A DNA stretch of 64,000 bases from Daucus carota subsp. sativus (Eukaryota > Streptophyta > Magnoliopsida > Apiales > Apiaceae). Position 1 is the stretch's first letter; the number at the start of each line of letters is the position of its first letter. The notes below the pieces were generated by a model, which worked only from the letters and a program-made list of their open reading frames with translations, searched no databases and had not been told where the DNA came from. The stretch lies in assembly GCF_001625215.2 (NCBI RefSeq), contig NC_030385.2, positions 41,317,598-41,381,597 on the forward strand. The letters run 5' to 3'. Shown here piece after piece: positions 62,751-64,000 of this stretch. The position numbers and the translations under genes are program-made.

Positions 62751-63355
62751 TTTAATTTAACTTAAATTAATGCAAGGTTTTAATTCAAATTTCCATAAAA
62801 AAAGATTTGATATTTTTACAAATCATTTTTAATATACATTTTTAATTTAATATACATTTTACAAATTCAATATACATTTTACAAATCATTTGTAATTCAA
62901 ACAAATGTGTTTTTAAATTAAAAGAAATTAAAAATCAGCGTTTTAAACATTTTTAAAAAAAAATAATTAGAAGAAAACGCTACAGCTAGTAGCGTTTTGT
63001 TTTAAATTATAATTTATATATTACCTAGACGCTAATGCGTCTAGCGTTTTGATTTTAAACATTTAAAAAAATAATTAGGTTAAAACGCTACTTCCAGTAG
63101 CGTTTGGTTTTAATATATTACTCAGACGCTATTGCGTCTAGCGTATGGCATATAAAATATAATTTATGTATTAGCTAGACGCTATTGCGTCTTGCGTTTT
63201 CTTTTTTTTGGTTCTTATCCCAGAACCTATACACACTGCCAAACACACACTGCCATACACTAACATAACACACTGCCATACACCCAAATTTTGTTGTGCC
63301 CTAATTCCCCAAAATCTGCCCTAATTCATATTTCAAACCTTTCTTAGATACAATC
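62751..63355. other. spacer and promoter region of the MULE transposase gene
   Basis: AT-rich from 62751 to 62960, with ATACATTTT words repeated three times, then the AGCGTTTT hairpin cluster (62970-63200), then a CA-rich leader with ACACTGCCATACAC repeated twice (63255-63282). No coding frame before the ATG at 63356. Confidence 0.65.
62970..63200. repeat. AGCGTTTT/AAAACGCT hairpin cluster upstream of transposase gene
   Basis: Five short palindromes: CGCTAC-AGCTA-GTAGCG (about 62977), GACGC-TAAT-GCGTC (63029), CGCTAC-TTCCA-GTAGCG (63085), GACGC-TATT-GCGTC (63125) and GACGC-TATT-GCGTC (63178). Most are followed by (T)AGCGTTT. Two motif types, CGCTAC/GTAGCG and GACGC/GCGTC, alternate. Confidence 0.85.
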
Positions 63356-64000
63356 ATGGCTTCCGGTTCGGGTTCGGGCTCGGGTTCGAAAGCTGGGAAT
63401 ACGGTTGTTGGATGGATATACCATGACGGTAATATTATCGAATCTCAATTAGAAGGTTTTATTTATGATAAACCTGTTTCAAAGCATGTTAAGCTCGATT
63501 TATCTATGAATTATGCCAATTTATGTGCTTTGTTACATTCCAAGTTGAAGATTGATAGTAGTAGTAGGTTGAGGATATTTTATAGGTCTAAAAATCCCGA
63601 TAATTTGAAATTCGGGATTATACCTATTGAGGATGATGATGATGTAGAATTAATGTTTGGTGTTGTGGTGTCAAAAGGGATGCCATTTTTTGTTGAACTT
63701 TATGTAGAGAAATTGTCTTGTGATGGAAATTTGGTAAGGAGTAGTTCGAGTGTGGGGGAGAAGAGTAGTGGGCGTGATTCGGGGGGTAGTCATTTTAGAC
63801 ATGATCAGGATGTGGGTGATAGCTTTATGTCTGTGGATACTTCCCATTTAGAGAGGATGACCTCATTCGACGATGTCGAGGTTGAAAATAATGAGGTCCC
63901 GTTGGAGTTGAAGGAGGGAAGGTTATTTAGCACGAAAGAGGATTTGATGCATGTGGTGAAGCAATACCACATTCAGAATCACTTAGAGATTGGAGTGATA
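63356..64000 (+). CDS. MuDR-type transposase, N-terminal part (truncated by window)
   Basis: An open frame of 215 codons from the ATG at 63356 to the window edge without a stop. It begins with a Gly/Ser tract (MASGSGSGSGSGSK) followed by a PB1-like stretch (VGWIYHDGNIIES..., LRIFYRSKNPDNL, IIPIEDDDDVELMFGV), then an acidic/Ser linker. At the edge it enters the MuDR N-terminal DNA-binding domain: LELKEGRLFSTKEDLMHVVKQYHIQNH, the start of the module that normally precedes the MULE catalytic domain and SWIM zinc finger. MULE transposases cut and paste elements by binding terminal repeats. No intron or frameshift is seen so far, so the gene may be intact. The catalytic DDE region is not visible. 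It lies 1.5 kb downstream of the PMD gene on the same strand. Confidence 0.85.
   Translation, partial: MASGSGSGSGSKAGNTVVGWIYHDGNIIESQLEGFIYDKPVSKHVKLDLSMNYANLCALLHSKLKIDSSSRLRIFYRSKNPDNLKFGIIPIEDDDDVELMFGVVVSKGMPFFVELYVEKLSCDGNLVRSSSSVGEKSSGRDSGGSHFRHDQDVGDSFMSVDTSHLERMTSFDDVEVENNEVPLELKEGRLFSTKEDLMHVVKQYHIQNHLEIGVI

Larger units (their letters stand above)
57297..64000 (+). mobile_element. Mutator-like element with PMD and MuDR transposase genes (right end outside window)
   Basis: A composite of two plus-strand genes typical of mobile DNA (a plant mobile domain protein and a MuDR-type transposase) and specialised repeats. The left boundary is inferred. From about 57297 the sequence AAATGGCCCAGAATAACC and its partner ATGGCCCCTAATAACCAT (57566-57583) look like the terminal region of a plant MULE, now split by a MITE. 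The right terminal inverted repeat, and hence the 9-bp target duplication, lies beyond 64000. It begins about 170 bp upstream of the isoleucyl-tRNA synthetase ATG, in head-to-head orientation. Boundaries could be wrong by tens to hundreds of bases. Confidence 0.7.

Noticed and set aside
1..64000. tRNA, rRNA or snoRNA genes
   Set aside because: I saw no cloverleaf with A and B boxes or rRNA core sequence by eye; a covariance search would be needed to exclude small RNAs fully.

Overview
This is nuclear DNA of a flowering plant, almost certainly a eudicot. The evidence is genes with many short GT-AG introns, AT-rich introns and spacers, typical plant proteins (PLS-class PPR protein, plant pectate lyase, plant-type shugoshin, plastid limit dextrinase) and a dense load of small plant transposons (hAT, Stowaway-, Harbinger- and Mutator-like). 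The species cannot be fixed from sequence alone.

Layout. 1-1961 (+): the last exon of a PP2A B' (B56) regulatory subunit, preceded by its intron. 2684-4810 (+): an intronless PPR protein whose stop codon and 3' flank are duplicated in tandem just downstream. 5972-11341 (-): a five-exon pectate lyase of 483 aa with a hydrophobic, possibly GPI-directing tail. 11342-17517: a spacer with several MITE/hAT-like repeats. 17518-20650 (+): a 12-exon shugoshin (428 aa) whose last three exons repeat one module. 20651-23632: a spacer with one terminal-inverted-repeat element nested in another. 23633-37956 (-): limit dextrinase/pullulanase in 28 exons (949 aa) with an antisense LINE remnant in an intron. 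39134-57129 (-): cytosolic-type isoleucyl-tRNA synthetase in 27 exons (1182 aa), with four recognisable small transposons in its introns. I checked exon phases at each junction of the five multi-exon genes, and all join in frame.

About 57.3 kb to the right edge holds the most unusual region: a large Mutator-like element that begins about 170 bp upstream of the isoleucyl-tRNA synthetase start codon and runs off the window. It carries two same-strand genes, a four-exon plant mobile domain (PMD) protein of 733 aa and the start of a MuDR-type transposase. Between them lies a minisatellite of about 197 bp per unit; each unit contains a 62-bp near-perfect palindrome ending in telomere-like TTAGGGTTTAGG. 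Short hairpins built on an AGCGTTTT/AAAACGCT core precede both genes. A separate 195-bp MITE has inserted near the left end of the element.

The host genes serve separate functions: phosphatase targeting, organelle RNA processing, cell-wall pectin cleavage, centromeric cohesion, starch debranching and cytosolic translation. I see no operon-like or cluster relation among them. The candidate for a less-described system is the PMD plus transposase cassette with its palindromic repeat array.
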